Assembly (NCBI RefSeq): GCF_026745355.1
Contig: NC_079206.1
Location: forward strand, 24,896,937-24,960,936
Direction: 5' to 3'
Origin: Beta vulgaris subsp. vulgaris
Taxonomy: Eukaryota; Streptophyta; Magnoliopsida; Caryophyllales; Amaranthaceae
Length of the DNA: 64,000 bases
Shown: positions 22,546 through 34,409 of the stretch, piece after piece
How the letters are laid out: each line of letters begins with the position of its first letter
How positions within the stretch are numbered: the first letter of the stretch is position 1
Translations under genes and position numbers: made by a program
Notes under the pieces: model-generated
What the model saw: only the letters and a program-made list of their open reading frames with translations
Told to the model about the DNA's origin: nothing
The model's database searches: none

Positions 22546-23976
22546 CGTTGTTCTGAATTTCCGGCCAAAGTTCGTAAGCAAATCATAACTATTTTTACTT
22601 TATCTGAGATGCATTTTCAGTGAAGAAAATTGCATCTTAGATTTTGTAATTCAGGAGGTACTACTTGTTCTCTCGTTTCATCACTCACTTAATTTTGCTT
22701 AATTATTTCAGAATTCAGAAGTTTGCTTAGTTAATTGATTATTATTTTTTATTCTAGGGTTCACATTGGATTATTTTTCAGTTTATGTTCTGGATTGTAG
22801 TTCAAGTGTGGTGAAACTAGTTACTAGTGTAGATTTTTTTTGGCAAGTATTCGATTGTTCAAATTGAGTCTTTTATTGGGGGTTTTAGGGATGAAGTTCA
22901 CTATTTGTGTATAAGTGCTGAATTATAATTCATTTTGGTGAGGTTGATAGCCATTAAAGTTAGCTTGTTTGGAGCTTCAATTGAGTGGTTTGGAGCTTCA
23001 ATTGAGTGTTTTGGAGCTTCAATTGGATGGTGGAGATGTTATTCTGCGAGGTTTATGTGTTTGACTGTGTTGCATTGTTTTGGAACTTGAAGGAAAGAAA
23101 TCAATTTGACTGAGAGAATTGGAGTGATAAAGAGTTGTAGAATCAATACAATTGCTGAAGTGGAATTGAGCCTTTTGGTTGGTAACTTTGAGGTGTTTAT
23201 GGTGTATGAAGTCTGAAGTCTGCGAGTCTTTCACCCGACAGTTATGGGCTTTCTAAATTTCCTTACTCTTGTAAAATTTGGAGTTAATTGTTAATTGATT
23301 GCTTAGTAAGATTGTACAAGGGCTTAGAACAATGTGACGGCTAATTGATACAATGTGGTGTGAAGAGTTATATTATGTCTTTGCTAGGTGTATGTTGCAC
23401 TTTGTCAGATTGAGCTTAGTGTGTTAGTCACAGATCTAGTAGGTCCTAGGTAGTGATGAAAAGAAGCATGTATGAATTGGGTGGATATATATTTGCAAGG
23501 AACCACTCAAACTACAGTTATAGACTTGTCAAGTATGATTGCGAGTATTTACTTGACGATTTTGTAAACTCGCTTCAAACTACGAAACTCGCTTCTTAGA
23601 ATTTGATACAATGTGGTTACAAAAATTAGATGATTTAACCAAAAAGGAGTTGGGACCACAAGGACGTTTGTTTGCCATTTTAAGTAATGTGTCACTTACT
23701 GTGCCTATTCCTAATAAGGAAAATGATTCACTTAACAAAAAACAGAGGAAGTATTATGGAATGGAGGGGGTAGTAGAACTTCTACCAATCCTTTGCATTT
23801 TCCTTGGTAATTAGATTGTGACTTTGCTTTTTTTTTTTTTTTGCACTTTGAATACTTGGTCTAGTCTGTTGTTAACAGTAGAAATTGTGCTCATCTTTTC
23901 TTTCTTTCCCTATATATCTCTTTTCAATTAAAAGTTTTGCTTGTGAATTAAATTTGTAAATACTTGTTTCTCATAG
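22546..23976 (+). other. Long 5' intron of the thioredoxin-like gene
   Basis: AT- and T-rich intron-like sequence ending in TTTCTCATAG at 23976. It holds a 21-bp triple repeat (22968-23030) and a half-MITE-like end near 23750-23780 (ATTATGGAATGGAGGGGGTAG). The 67-codon ORF at 23611 is not supported as a gene. Confidence 0.5.
22968..23030 (+). repeat. 21-bp tandem repeat, three copies
   Basis: TTTGGAGCTTCAATTGAGTGG is repeated at 22968, 22989 and 23010, with a few changes in the last copy. Confidence 0.95.
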
Positions 23977-23999
23977 GGGTTCCTGCATCAATACACACA

Positions 24000-25905
24000 A
24001 TGTCTGAATCATCAGTTTTTGATAGGATGATGCTTAATCTTCGTGAATCGTGCAGGTAAAGAACCATATATTTCTTTTGGGAACTATACTTACCCGAAAG
24101 AGAGTTTGAATTTAATATAATTAGTATTTTCCTGTGAAAGGTATTATACTGGTTATCCGAAGGACTTAGGCCCATCACGTGTAATACATTTTACATCGGA
24201 GCGTCAATTTGTCCAGCTTCTTCACCAAGGTTACCCTGTTGTTGTTGCTTTCACTATTAGGTACTATGGTGGCTTTTCTGTGATTGAATTTTGTTTCATA
24301 CAACGTAATCTGCCTTGGTACTTCCTACTATCGTGAAATATTGTGTCAAATTTGTAGAGGAAATTACACAGAACACCTGGACAAAGTATTGGAGGAAGCT
24401 GCAGCAGTATTTTACCCTCATGTCAAATTTATGAGAGTAGGTTTCTTCTTCATCACTTTATGTTCTGGGCCCATGGGTCTGTAAACTTTTACTCTTTTAG
24501 ATTTGCGGGAGTAGATATGTTCTTCATCACGTGGCTAAGATTATGGATCTGCGCTCAGTTGTTCTACATTATAAGTTCATGTTTATGGCTATACTTGATT
24601 GCTTTTTCTCCTTGTGAACACGTTTTTCTGTTGATCCCATCCCTGTCTCTCATCATTTCATAAGAAAGCTAGAGGTGATATTAGAGTAGGAGTGTAGCTT
24701 TGACATCATGGCTGCCGTAGTTTGCCCTGTTTACCCCTTTATGTCTCTGCTATCCTCTACAGAATTTCATGCATCCTGTAGGAGATATAGACAAAGCGAT
24801 CTGCATGCATTTTGTACTTGGTTCTTTTTATAATATTGCGTAAAGCATAGACTTTAGGATATCTAGTATGCACTTCTATAATGTTTAATTTTGAATATTC
24901 ACGTTTTTCAGGTGGAGTGTCCAAAGTATCCAGGGTTTTGTATAACACGGCAAAGGAAGGAATACCCATTTGTTGAAATATTTTATAGCCCAGAGCAAGT
25001 ATGCACAATCCTTCAATTTTTGAATTCTATAATGGTATTTTGGATTTTGTGACAATTTTGCAAGCATCCATTTCAAGGATCCAAATAGCCATTAGGTACT
25101 CACTGGTAGCCTGGTAGGATCTCTTTTTGGTAGAGAACAACAGTTTTGAAATAAGTAGTTGCAATAAAATGACACGATGTCCTGTTTTTTTTTTTTTTGC
25201 TCAATCTTCCCATGAGTCATGACAATCAATTTTTTTTGTCTTTCTCTCCTGCAGGCTGCGAACCTGGGAAGGGTTACCGATCCAAATGTGACTAAATACT
25301 CGGTGAAAGTGCTGCCTGTAAGAATTCGTTATATGCTTCTAGCTCTTAGCCTCTTTATTTTGTATCTGGTATATACATCCCATTGTTTTTAAAATATATC
25401 AGGAGTGAGCCTTGTATTGGCTAAGAAGTTGAGGATTGATCAGTGTAACATATTTGCGATATAATTTGCTTTTTCAGTTCACAGTTCGCCCAAAATGGGA
25501 CAAAAATAGGCAAAAGGCTACCATGATTCGCTTTTCTCAGTTGGCAATTCGTGGGGAGATTAGGCAATTATGTTACACTGAGATTGATCTCGTTTTGTTT
25601 GTTTTTCCACGTGTTTTTTTTATATATTTACCAACTCACAATGCCTATCCGATTCAAGTTAAATCTTGACAATGGTGTTGCTTGGTCGTGAACAATACAT
25701 TAAACGTACAAGACTCATCTCTCTTAAGTGCCCCAGTAGATATATTGTCTGTCTACATAAAACAGTTTTACAACTCTTGCTGTTTTGTTACTGATGTCAA
25801 GTTTCTTTATTTTGTTATGCTTTCCAGTTTAATCATGACCTCAGTGCATATGGGTTTAGAGAATTTTTCAAGCGCCACAGGATTCAAGTGTCTAATCAGG
25901 AGTGA
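24000..25905 (+). CDS. Thioredoxin-fold protein without CxxC, six coding exons, 160 aa
   Basis: Exons: 24000-24055, 24141-24260, 24358-24436, 24912-24998, 25255-25317, 25828-25905. All junctions are GT-AG and the sum, 483 nt, is 160 codons plus TGA. The protein has a thioredoxin-like order: a helix region (SERQFVQLLHQ), a strand PVVVAFTI (about residues 50-57), a helix LDKVLEEAAAVFYP, a strand VKFMRV, then ECPKYPGFC and the strand PFVEIFYSPEQ. The CGPC site expected after the first strand is absent (RGNYTEH instead). Only Cys18, Cys88 and Cys95 are seen, so a classical disulfide reductase activity is unlikely. I recall close single-domain relatives in many plants but no firm function. No signal peptide or membrane segment is visible. 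The start is the first ATG in the exon from 23977. It looks intact. Confidence 0.85.
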
Positions 25906-27760
25906 GCCTTTATCAGGGTGTAGCTTAGTACTGGCCAGTTTTTGTTGAGCTTCACAATAGACTGTGATCAGCAATGCTTTGTGCCTGGATTTCGGCTTAC
26001 TGACAGTTGCTGAAGTCATTGTCGTCTGCAGGAGAAGAGATCCTTGGATGATTTTCACATGATAATGTCTGAAAATTCTAACAAAAACATTTTGTACTTT
26101 GAGGGGAGAAGATGCAATCTCTTCATTGGTAAATCGATTTACACCACACCGCCTCCTTCCACATGCGGTGTTGCAAAGTCTTGTGTTAAATTTCCGGTTC
26201 TCTTACCTTCCGCTATCTTCAAAATGGGCTTTTGCATTATTTGGTATGCAATATTAGCCTCTTACTGAGAAATTTAACCGTGAAATCTCTGTTTTCATGC
26301 TTTGAAACTGTGCTGTAAGGGAATTGCGTTGTAACAGGTTTTACGTTTTGCACTATGTTTACATAACAGGAAAGAATTGGGGCAATGTTAATGACACTGA
26401 ATTATATGAAGATCATCCTTTTAAAGATTGTCACTAAATTCATACAATTTTTAGATGGTACCTTTTAGCTTGCAAAAACATCTTTTGTTAGAGCGCTCAA
26501 AACCCATTCCTCTGATATGGTAAACATGTGGTAATTTTGCCTTGTTTAAGAATCTGGTATGAGGTTCACATTGAGTGACCCTTTAAACAAAGATCTTTGG
26601 TGGACTTGTAATTGTTGCCTGTTCGCGGTAATAGTGTCCAGTGTAGTAGTAAAATATGATCACATAATGAACATCATGATTACATTTGTTAATTGGTAAA
26701 GAAACAATACTATTAGCAACTACTGTATACAAAAAGCCAAAACAATCCTATAAGAGGAATGTTGATGGATTCTCCAGCTAGCTTCTATAGTACAAGTATT
26801 CCAATAGTATGCAAAATCTTCACAAAATTATGAGGCAATCACTAGCGATAGCTTGCTTCATTGTGGGCCTCGTCGCACTTCACTCTTTAGTTAACATTGT
26901 CGTTGGCTTGGCAACCAATCGCCTTCCATTTGTCTACAAGCCACAAGAACTGCAACCAACTCAGTATGTTGTCACAGTCACATGTATACGAACTACAATT
27001 TACGTAATTAGTGAACTCAAGTTCTTTCAAGTGATCCTTAGGAAATTTTTAGTAAGTAAAATTAAAAAGAATAGGGGAAATAGGAGATATCATCACGCTC
27101 ATTTGAAGGAAATGAACTTCGGATCTGCCAATAACTGAAAGCTGATTTATTGTTTGTGACAGGTTGCAACAATGATTGTGATACCACATACTGTTATTGT
27201 GTCATTAAACAACCGCCAATTTGTGTGCAGTGCTGCAATGAAGATCCATAATACATCTAAAAAAAGCAGCTGCTTTGGCAGCTACAAACTATTTTGTACT
27301 ACAATACAATGTACATGACTAAAGATAGAATTTAAAACTGAAACAAATAGCATATTATAATAAAATATACAGAAATTCTCGCCTCAACAGTATGTTTCAC
27401 CAATGAGAAGTTGCTTCTCCTTTCGAATTTCAGGTGTGTATTTAAAAAGGAATGAAGAACCCCAATTGGCTAGCTAACGCAATAACAGGCGCATTTCTCC
27501 TACATTCTTTCTTTTCATTTTCTTTGATTTTGGGGGAACATTTGGGCGGGGGAGGGAGGTTATGAAATCATTAAAGAAAGGGTTAAATAGCAAAAATTCT
27601 AAAGCAGATTATTATTGCTCTTGCAAATTTCGCAAAGGCTACAACATGTTTACAAAAAGCTCCAGCACGTGGCTGTCGTACGTAATACCACCCAAAATGG
27701 AGCATACAAAAACGAAGAGTGCACAATCAACCAATGCATTAAAAAGTTCGGAATGCAATA
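25906..27760. other. 3' region of the thioredoxin-like gene and intergenic space
   Basis: A further acceptor-like CTGCAG near 26030 could mark a spliced 3' UTR. ORFs at 26044 and 26809 show no known domain or codon pattern. 27100-27760 would be the downstream side of the minus-strand ATP12 copy. No TE ends are recognised here. Confidence 0.4.
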
Positions 27761-28207
27761 CTATGCCCTAGACAGCCCCAGGAACACTGCGGCTGACGCA
27801 ATCTGCACCTTCAGATCTGCGAGATCAACATCATGACCGCCCTCAACAAGACCCCACTTGTCCACCTACCAGATGAAACATTATTTACAAAATCAAAAAA
27901 AGGCATTAATCTTCTAAAAGTTCTTTCGTGCAGAATGTTTGAACTAGCAGTTATTTTGAACATTAAAGTATATTGATGGAGCAAGTTATTGGGGAGTTAG
28001 CAAAGTAGCCCATGATACTAACCTGCAGATCTTCTTCAAGCCTAATCAACTCAATGGCCTCCTCGATTTGCAATCTACCGCGAACTACAACAATGGAAAT
28101 GATTAAAGAGTGTGATGCTGATGTCAATGCATCGATAGTTGCTAGTGCACAGTCATCTGCTTTCTTCAATAGACTTTCCATGGCTTTTACAAGACCTTCA
28201 TCCTGTT

Positions 28208-28607
28208 CGCCACCAAAAGAACTGGTATACACTAGAGGTTGGTAGCCAAATTCAGACTCCGCCCACTTAAGTAGAGGATCTATCTTCTCAACTTGCCGTT
28301 CTGGAGACATTTGAAAGTTATGTGATCAGGAGTACTCATATGAGTAATTCAGAAGGTTCCATATAAAATACCAACAGTCATACTTCAATGGAACAGGCGA
28401 CAGGATCAAAGTCAAGTATCATGTTTTTTCCACCACAAAAAACTGGTATACACGATAGGCTGGTAGCTAAGTAGAGGATCGATCATCTTAACTTGCCAAT
28501 CTGGAGACATTTCGAACTTAATTACGTGAATTTGGAGTGCAAAATATTTCAAAAGAATTACCAACAGTCATACTTCATTGAAACAGGCGACAGGATCAAA
28601 GTCAAGT
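28208..28607. repeat. Degenerate tandem duplication around ATP12 exon 3
   Basis: The start of exon 3 and its upstream flank (28208-28418) recurs at about 28430-28607. AACTGGTATACAC, GTAGAGGATC and TCTGGAGACATTT occur in both, as does ACAGGCGACAGGATCAAAGT (28393 and 28583 regions). The second copy has an internal deletion, so it is not a usable exon. Confidence 0.85.
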
Positions 28608-29003
28608 CAAAATCTACTTTCAAGCACATTAAGGTCCTCTCAAGACTGCTCGGCAAGTGGACAGTTATTAATTTTCATTTTTGGACAGGTAATTTAAAAG
28701 ATTAAATGACTAAATGCTTCTTTATATGCTTTTACATAATCAAAGACTAAAAACAGCTAGTAGTCCTAGAAAGTGAGCCAACATGAGTTAACATTTGATT
28801 GCAAAGAAGTCCTAGGAAGTAATAGACTAATAGTGTATCACTTGCAATGCAAAGTTGAACTATCAGATAATGTGCTTCAAGCTATACTAGGATGTGGGAA
28901 TATTATATCTGGACCTAAGTCGCTTAGATATCACCTTATGTTTACACCTGCTCAGCCTGATTAGGGCTGATCTACCCTAAGACATTTTCTTTTAAGGTGA
29001 ATA

Positions 29004-29325
<322 letters not shown>

Positions 29326-30369
29326 ATATTCACCAAAAGATGAACTCGTACTACTACATCAGAGATGCCAGCCTGTCACATTGGACCTTCATTCCCTTCC
29401 TCGCTATATAGTTTCACATATATAAATTTATCATTCTTGTTTACCAACCTCACAAGCACAACAGAGAGCACCCAAAATCCGCAATTAAAACAGCACGGCT
29501 TAGCGAGATCTTGATTTTTATCATCTTACACAAAAAAACATGGTAAATTGATTTATCAGCGCTAATAAATTGTTGTTTTCCGGCTTTGATTTGCAAGCAC
29601 AGAGGAGCCTTAACAAAGAACACTTCAAGGCATAACATATATCACACCCAAACTTGTGCAAAAGCAATGTAAGCATTAAAAACAATAAGGAGAAAGGGAA
29701 AGAAAAGAAACAAAAGCGGTAGTAGCGGGTAATAAATATGAGGGATCATACCATAGACACCAGTGGTGAGTACATTGTCATTGGGAGCTCGACAAAAAAC
29801 TAAGTCTTGATTGAATTTGCTCATTAAATTGTTGATAATTTTGGGTCGGGTTAAAGGAACTTGTTCTAATGCGAAGCAAGCTTCATGAGTGGCATAGTGA
29901 AGGGTCTAATTCCATCTGTTTGCTACAAATGAAGCAAACAAACTCAACTCAATTAAGACCAAAAATTCGACTCAATCAATGTACATACAAATTACACATG
30001 CCAGTTCTTGTAACTTAAATTGCATATTACATAATATATGTAAAAGTAAGAATAAAAAGAGTGAGTATTAGGAAAGAAAGTAACCTGGAAATCTCACTCA
30101 GCAGCAATGGCCTTAGCAATAGAGAGTGGGGAGTTTAAGAGAGCGTGTTTAGAAGGTGATTTAAGGGTTCGATAATCCAACATAACACCCCAACCATTTC
30201 CATCATCAGCTTCTTTTGTAGTCACCTTCTTGTAGAATCTCTTTCCTACGATTGACCCAGTCATGAACGACATTGGCATCGACACGGATGACGACGTCTT
30301 TGCTAACGACTTCAAGTGTATGCTATCATCTGCTGCGCCGTCAGATGAGAAGGTGAAGGCGTCGGATTA

Positions 30370-30649
30370 TTCGGTGTCGGCAGCTGCCACGCTGGAAGGA
30401 CGCCGATGAGTGGTTAGGGTTCGTAGGGTTTGTGAGTTATTGCTTTCAGTGAATTTCGTATCAGGTTTGACGCCATTGATTTTGGGATGAGTTTGAAGGT
30501 TTGATGATTTTAGTTGGATTTTGGTGGATCTAGTCAAATTTTGTTCGGGAACGGGTTGTTCTTCCCGAGTGGGTTTGTGAATTCAGCTTTGCCTACTACC
30601 CTATCGCGGATGAGTAAAATTATGTTTCAATCAAACAAATAAAACAACA
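30370..30649. other. Upstream region of the ATP12 copy
   Basis: Contains the former 5' coding or leader sequence of the ATP12 copy (an AACCCTA-type leader motif read on minus, near 30420) and promoter-side sequence; nothing else recognised. Confidence 0.4.
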
Positions 30650-31347
30650 GTTTTTTCGCTAAAATTCCGAGTTTTCAAAAAAATCACGTGGTAGCCTTCA
30701 ACTTTTCAAAATATACGGAATACTCCTAAATTAATAATGATTCACGCGGTACCCTCAAATATCCTTAATGACTAGCAGCGTTAACCGTCGTTAGTCATTA
30801 ACCCTAATTTTATGTTTTAAATCCTAATTAACTTTACAATATTAACCCTAATCCTAACCCTAGAACTAGAACCAGGTGAGGGAGGTGTAGCAAGCATGAC
30901 GAGAGCCTAGAACCAGGTGAGGGAGGCCTATCACGAAGCACGACGAGAGCCAGAACCAGGAGGCGCAGCAACCACGAGGAAGATGAGGTAGGGGAGGGTG
31001 GCGCGAAAGAAAAGGCACTGAGGAAGGGGAAATCGAGCTGCGGGTGGTGGGGAGGGGGGCTGCGGGGGTGGGGGATGGTAGGGGTGGTAGGAGGGTGGGG
31101 GTGGAGCCGTGGAGGAGGTGGTGGGTTAGGGTTAAGGGTTAGGATTAGGGTTAGCATTATAGAGTTAATTAGGGTTTAAAACATAAGTTAAGGGTTAGTT
31201 ACTAAAGGTGGTTAACGTTGTTATCATTAAGGGTATTTGAGGGTACCACGTGAATTATTATTAAACTTAGGGGTAACCCCGTGTATTTTGAAATGTTGGA
31301 GGGTACCACGTGAATTTTTTGAAAACTAGGGGTACTTGGTGAAAAAA
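30650..31347. mobile_element. Foldback element 2, related to the element at 11613
   Basis: Left and right ends are inverted over about 140 bp: GTTTTTTCGCTAAAATTCC... faces GATTTTTTCACCAAGTACCCC. Shared inner blocks include TTCACGTGGTACCCTC and AATGAC..GTTAACC. The middle has AACCCTAA/TTAGGGTT runs and G-rich repeats (30880-31110). The end motif TTTTTCACCA-GTACCCCT is shared with the element at 11613, so they are one family. No clean target-site duplication remains. The 107-codon proline-rich ORF on minus is only the G-rich repeat read backwards. Confidence 0.75.
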
Positions 31348-31534
31348 TCGAATAAACATTTGAGGGTCGTTCTTTCGAACGGAAAGAATTGAACTCAACT
31401 GAATTAAATTGCAGAGAGAAATGGAACTGAATTGCATAGAGAACTTTAACTGAATTGCAGATAAGTTCAAAAGAACAAAGCATGACAATCAGTATCCAAT
31501 GATAAGTTTTTTTTTAAAATTGCTTATAATAATC
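31348..31534. other. Spacer with short direct repeats
   Basis: GAACTGAATTGCA-type repeats occur at 31385-31460; no gene. Confidence 0.4.
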
Positions 31535-32494
31535 TAACCTTTTGGTCGTTCGTTCAAATTAATTCTATCTTTTGATTATTTTTTTAATGATCCAAAATTT
31601 TAGCATAATTCGCTCATTTTGAACTGTGAAACCGACAACCTACCGAGATGCTAAAATTAAATTTCTTCTCTAATCTCTCCCTTTGTTGACTTCCTTCCCT
31701 GCCTCACCCAGAATCTCCACCCCCTGCGACCACCACCTCCCCCCTCCCTTGTGAAAAACCCACCCCCTACGGCCACCCCTCCCCCACTCCCTTATAAAAT
31801 GACGTCAACCCACTCCCTTCGACCACCACTTTATCTCCTCCCACTCCACGCTCTTTATCTCATCTTTTCCACCACCTTTAGCCTCTCATATCAACCCTTG
31901 TGAACAACCCCAACCCCCTGCGAACAACCCCACTCCCGTACCCCTGTGAATTAACAACCCCTCGTCCCCTGCGAATTTCGTCATTGTTGATGGTGTTCAA
32001 TGTTCGTGATGAATTGATGATGGTTTAAGATGGTGGCGACGAGTTGTTTGGCGAGTGGGGGATGGTCACAAGGGGGCGGTATGGTGCTTTCGAGGTGGTG
32101 GTGTTCGCAGGGGGTGTGGAGAGATTTTATGAAGAAGTTTGGTGGTGTAGAGTTTTGGTGCGACTGCGTGGCGGTGGTTAGTGGTGTTGTGGGGCGATAT
32201 GGGGGTGTTTGGCAGTGGTCGTAGTAGTGGTGCCTTGGTAGTGGTGTTGTTTGCAGTGGTGTGTTGGTTGTGGCGTTTGTGGTTATTTGTTTTAGTTAAG
32301 TTAATTAAAAGTTAAGTTGACTAGTTAAATTAGAACGAATTAGAATAAGGTCGTGTGCAATTAACCCATTCTATTGGTCGTCAACCTATTTCAACAGGTC
32401 ACGATTCAACATGAGCGTATTGTGCTAAAAGTTGGGTTATTAAAAAAATAATCAAAAGGTGGGATTAATTTGAGCGACCCAAAAGTTGGGTTAC
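31535..32494. mobile_element. Long-TIR element, probably Mutator-like, 960 bp
   Basis: The left arm, from TAACCTTTTGGTCG through ATCTTTTGATTATTTTTTTAA to CGCTCATTTTGAA (31535-31625), is inverted in the right arm (about 32400-32494). Imperfect 10-bp flanks (TATAATAATC and TAATATAATC) could be an old duplication. The middle is C-rich on one side (31690-31980) and G-rich on the other (32030-32280). No transposase is seen; the 64-codon ORF at 32030 is repeat sequence. Confidence 0.7.
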
Positions 32495-32629
32495 TAATAT
32501 AATCAATTTTTCCTAAGTTTTTAGGTAGCATTTGTCATATTAAACAACATTAATACTTCAATTAGTATTGCACCAACCTAGTTGTGGAGATTGTTACATT
32601 TACCCACTAGTTATAGATAATTAAAAATA

Positions 32630-32723
32630 CTTCATCCGTTTCGTTTTAAATGCAACAAATGAATATTTTATATCTAATAAATAATACCCATTTGTTGCAT
32701 TTAAAACGAAACAACGGAGGAAT
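32630..32723. mobile_element. Small Stowaway-type MITE, about 94 bp
   Basis: A near-perfect hairpin: TTCGTTTTAAATGCAACAAA on the left is inverted as TTTGTTGCATTTAAAACGAA on the right. CTTCATCCG / CGGAGGAAT-type ends and TA flanks complete it. Confidence 0.85.
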
Positions 32724-32861
32724 TAATTAACTTTGCTGAGTTGTACTCTACTAGGTAGACAAGGTTTTTTCCCTCGGTTGTATAGTTAATTTCTATGATG
32801 GGTCACTTTCAAGTTAAAATGAGTCATTTTTTAGGTTTACCCCAATTTTATCATATATAGT

Positions 32862-33015
32862 ACTGTGAGCATGATAAACCCAAGACTATTTTTTTGCTCA
32901 TTGATCATTTGAAATAATCCAAATGAACAAAATTTATGAAAGGGAGAGTTTCAAATAAGCAAAGAATTAGTCTTGAGTATACCATTAATATGGTACAAGT
33001 ACACCTCGCTGTATG
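32862..33015. mobile_element. Short member of the GTACCATACTCATGGTA inverted-repeat family
   Basis: The left end (GAGCATGATAAACCCAAGAC, about 32867) and right end (GTCTTGAGTATACCATTAAT then ATGGTACA, about 32972) are inverted relative to each other. They share motifs with the larger copies at 34410-36272. Confidence 0.5.
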
Positions 33016-33116
33016 ATGAATGAATTTGGTTAAGAGAGGTTACTTTAAAACAAAATATAATTTTTAACCTTAAACGAGTCACTTCTATTCCCTCCGTTTT
33101 TTAATCTACACATTAT

Positions 33117-34341
33117 CACTAGGGGAAAAAACAGAAAGGGCTGCGCAGGAAGGGTTGCGCTTTTCCTAAAAGCGCAGCCCTACTAGTGAAGGGCTGCGCT
33201 TTTTTTAAAAAGTCCAACCCTACATAGCAGAAGGGCTGTGCTTTTTTAAAAAGCGCAGCCCTTCACTTAGTAGGGCTGCGCTTGTAGGAAAAGCGCTGCG
33301 CTTGTAGGAAAAGCGCAGCCCTTCTTACCTACAGAAGGGTTGCGCTTGTCCTAAAAGCACAACCCTTCTGCTATGTAGGGCTGCGCTTTTTAAAAAAAGC
33401 GTAACCCTTCCTAAAAAAATTTGAAATAAAAAAGTTCGCGGGCTTCAAATATTAAGCGAGCTACGTCAAATATATCCCTCATTCTTCTCTCTCCTCTCTC
33501 ACGTCCCTCATTATGCCTTTCCTCCTTCTCTCTCATCCTCTCTTCTCTTTCATCCTCTCTTCTCTCTCATCCTCTCTTCTCTCTCAAAAACTCCCAAAAA
33601 CGTTGCGACAAAAACGCTGAAATGATTTGCACTAATCATGCCGACGGAGTCCGATTGCCTATTGTGATACCTTTTCGGAAGCGGAACGGGCCAACGAGTC
33701 AAACACACGGCTATGCCGTGATGTTTAGGCTTTTTAAGCCATCCGAGTTCGTTTAAGCATCCAAATAGGCATTTTAAGTTTTTCCGAATTTTTTTTCCTT
33801 AATTATGTATTAGGGTTTTGTTTTATGTATTTAAACATTATTAGGTTAATGTTTGGAGGTAGTTCTTGTATTTTCAGATCTATAATGTTCTTGTATACTT
33901 CTCTTTGTTTTGATTAATGTTCTTGTATACTTCTCTTTGTTTTGATTAATGTTCTTGTATACTTCTCTTTGTTTTGATTAATGTTCTTGTATTCTTCTCT
34001 TTGTTTTGATTAATGTTCTGTATTTTCAGATCTATAATTCTTCTCTTCTGTATATTAGTTTTGTTCCTTTTTTTCATTTCGTTTCGTTCTTTTTTTTTGT
34101 TTTGGGTTTAGTATTTTCATTTTTGTTTCGTTTCTCTTCTCTTCTATTTAATTTCAGAAAATGTGAGATTATGAGTAAAAAAATGTCGAATTTTTTTTTT
34201 TTTTTTTTGGTAGGAAGGGCTGCGCTTTTCTAGCGCAGCCCTACTTAAAAAGTGAAGGGCTACTACTGAAAGGGCTGCTGTCAAAAAGCGCAGCCCTACA
34301 TGCCTTTTTCAGCGCAGCCCTTCTTCATTTTTCCACTAGTG
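33117..34341. mobile_element. Non-autonomous CACTA element 2, 1225 bp, with hairpin arrays
   Basis: The ends are CACTAGGGGAAAAA and the inverted TTTTTCCACTAGTG. A 3-bp duplication, TAT, lies at 33114-33116 and 34342-34344. Near the ends are many short palindromes built from AGGGCTGCGCTTTT and its complement (33130-33410 and 34214-34325). The middle has a TATA-like AAATATATCC (about 33466) and a pyrimidine-rich leader (33475-33590), followed by a 32-bp tandem repeat. It has no transposase. The plan matches CACTA element 1, though the palindrome sequences are unrelated. Confidence 0.9.
33883..34010 (+). repeat. 32-bp tandem repeat, four copies
   Basis: Unit TAATGTTCTTGTATACTTCT plus CTTTGTTTTGAT is repeated at 33883, 33915, 33947 and 33979. 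The copies are almost identical, so the expansion is recent. It lies inside CACTA element 2. Confidence 0.95.
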
Positions 34342-34409
34342 TATGCACTTTGACGCTATTAACATACATAATTTTGACCATCATTTGTGATTTATATATA
34401 AGAAAATAT

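Noticed and set aside
26809..27138. 109-codon ORF with a possible hydrophobic N-terminal segment
   Set aside because: No recognised family, no splice or leader context; likely chance.
27562..27836. Two overlapping plus ORFs near the ATP12 copy
   Set aside because: They partly overlap the last ATP12 exon in antisense and resemble nothing.
30834..31157. Proline-rich minus ORF and telomere-like TTAGGG runs
   Set aside because: The runs are irregular, mixed with other sequence and inside a foldback element; the plant telomere unit TTTAGGG is not tandemly repeated.
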